From NCBI GenBank assembly GCA_016223165.1, contig JACRPO010000005.1:558001-622000 (forward strand): a DNA stretch of 64,000 nucleotides, given 5' to 3'. The notes beneath the pieces were generated by a model that saw only the letters and a list, made by a program, of their open reading frames with translations, ran no database searches and was not told where the DNA came from. Position 1 is the stretch's first letter. Each line of letters opens with the position of its first letter. The position numbers and the translations under genes are program-made. The DNA comes from Burkholderiales bacterium. Lineage in GTDB: Bacteria > Pseudomonadota > Gammaproteobacteria > Burkholderiales > Burkholderiaceae_C. Below are positions 63,551 through 64,000 of the stretch, in pieces.

Positions 63551-64000
63551 ACGACACGAGCGTGAACCCGACCATGAAGGCCAACGACAGCGAGCCGCTC
63601 GTGCGCGCCTCCTCGATCACCGTCAGCTACGGCGCCAAGAGGGCGCTGGACGACGTGAGCTTCACCATCCCCAAGGGCCGCGTCGTCGGCCTGCTCGGCC
63701 ACAACGGTGCCGGCAAAACGACGCTGATGAAGGCGATGGTCGGCCTGCTGCCGGCGACGGGCGAGCTCACGGTCCTCGGCCGCCGGCCGGTGCGCGAGCG
63801 GGTCGAGCTGCTGGAGCAGGTCTGCTACATCCCGGACGTGGCCATTCTGCCGCGCTGGGCGCGCGTCGGCGAGTTGGTGACGCTGATGAGCGGCCTGCAC
63901 CCGCGCTTCTCGGCCGAGCGCGCCCGCGCCCTGCTCAAGCGCACGAGCGTGGGCCTGGACGACAAGGTGAAGTCGCTGTCCAAGGGCATGGTGGTGCAGG
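63547..64000 (+). CDS. ABC transporter ATP-binding protein (3' end outside window)
   Basis: The first 151 residues are present. Walker A GHNGAGKTT lies at about 52-60, followed by LMKAMVGLLPATGELTVLG; the Q-loop region is VCYIPDVAIL, and the start of the signature motif, VKSLSKGMVVQ, is at the window edge. The short variant signature (SKGM) and the link to a YtrA-type GntR regulator match exporter-type ABC ATPases of the YtrB/BcrA group, usually induced by cell-envelope stress. The permease should lie just beyond the window. Confidence 0.93.
   Translation, partial: MNDTSVNPTMKANDSEPLVRASSITVSYGAKRALDDVSFTIPKGRVVGLLGHNGAGKTTLMKAMVGLLPATGELTVLGRRPVRERVELLEQVCYIPDVAILPRWARVGELVTLMSGLHPRFSAERARALLKRTSVGLDDKVKSLSKGMVVQ

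Overview
The window is about 70% G+C, gene-dense DNA with gene orders and families typical of Betaproteobacteria, order Burkholderiales. The cues are holB next to a PilZ protein, a ygfZ-DUF4936 pair, dnaX-ybaB-recR, ribF/ileS/lspA and a single-piece rho beside trxA. The Rubrivivax/Leptothrix side of the order is my best guess. I see no tRNA, rRNA, CRISPR array or insertion sequence. One stable RNA, the 4.5S SRP RNA, is present. The window ends inside genes on both sides.

Positions 1-13,640 form a phosphate-starvation block. A class III aminotransferase points left. A phosphatidylserine decarboxylase, a GT28 diacylglycerol-glycosyltransferase-like protein and UDP-glucose dehydrogenase point right, and a PlcP-like metallophosphoesterase points left. 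Next come two Pho boxes and pstS-pstC-pstA-pstB-phoU-phoB-phoR. Together this looks like a lipid-remodelling module (degrade phospholipid, glycosylate the diacylglycerol) beside the phosphate uptake and sensing operon.

Positions 13,700-31,200 are mainly housekeeping: a membrane glycosyltransferase, rpmE (type B), rho with a C-rich leader, trxA, cyclopropane-fatty-acid synthase, a PurM-family enzyme, dnaX, ybaB, recR, a DUF2189 protein, an MFS transporter and lspA. Within it sits an unusual pair, a pseudokinase-HDOD protein overlapped by an active-looking Ser/Thr kinase-HDOD-GAF protein, followed by ffs on the other strand.

Positions 31,200-45,500 start with ileS and ribF, separated by two tandem MipA/OmpV outer-membrane genes. 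A glycan locus follows: a GT4 glycosyltransferase, a DUF5672 protein, and then a tightly overlapped run of CDP-glucose pyrophosphorylase, CDP-glucose 4,6-dehydratase, 3,5-epimerase, C-methyltransferase, NAD-dependent reductase/epimerase, a CmcI-type methyltransferase and a DUF4422-like protein. The run reads as synthesis of a CDP-linked C-methylated 6-deoxyhexose.

Positions 45,500-54,200 hold a P1-family peptidase with two acyl-CoA dehydrogenase subunits, then a rightward trio: a T6SS-type FHA protein, a lone cyclic-nucleotide-binding protein, and a 983-residue membrane fusion of polyferredoxin, [2Fe-2S] ferredoxin and FAD/NAD reductase. That trio is the best candidate for an undescribed system. 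A short AT-rich island follows.

Positions 54,200-64,000 contain a small conserved-looking protein, an ankyrin protein, tatD, PilZ, holB, tmk, mltG, ygfZ, DUF4936, a thioesterase-GNAT fusion, an iron-type alcohol dehydrogenase, and a YtrA-type GntR regulator overlapping an ABC ATPase cut by the window end. Period-12 tandem repeats recur at four separate places.
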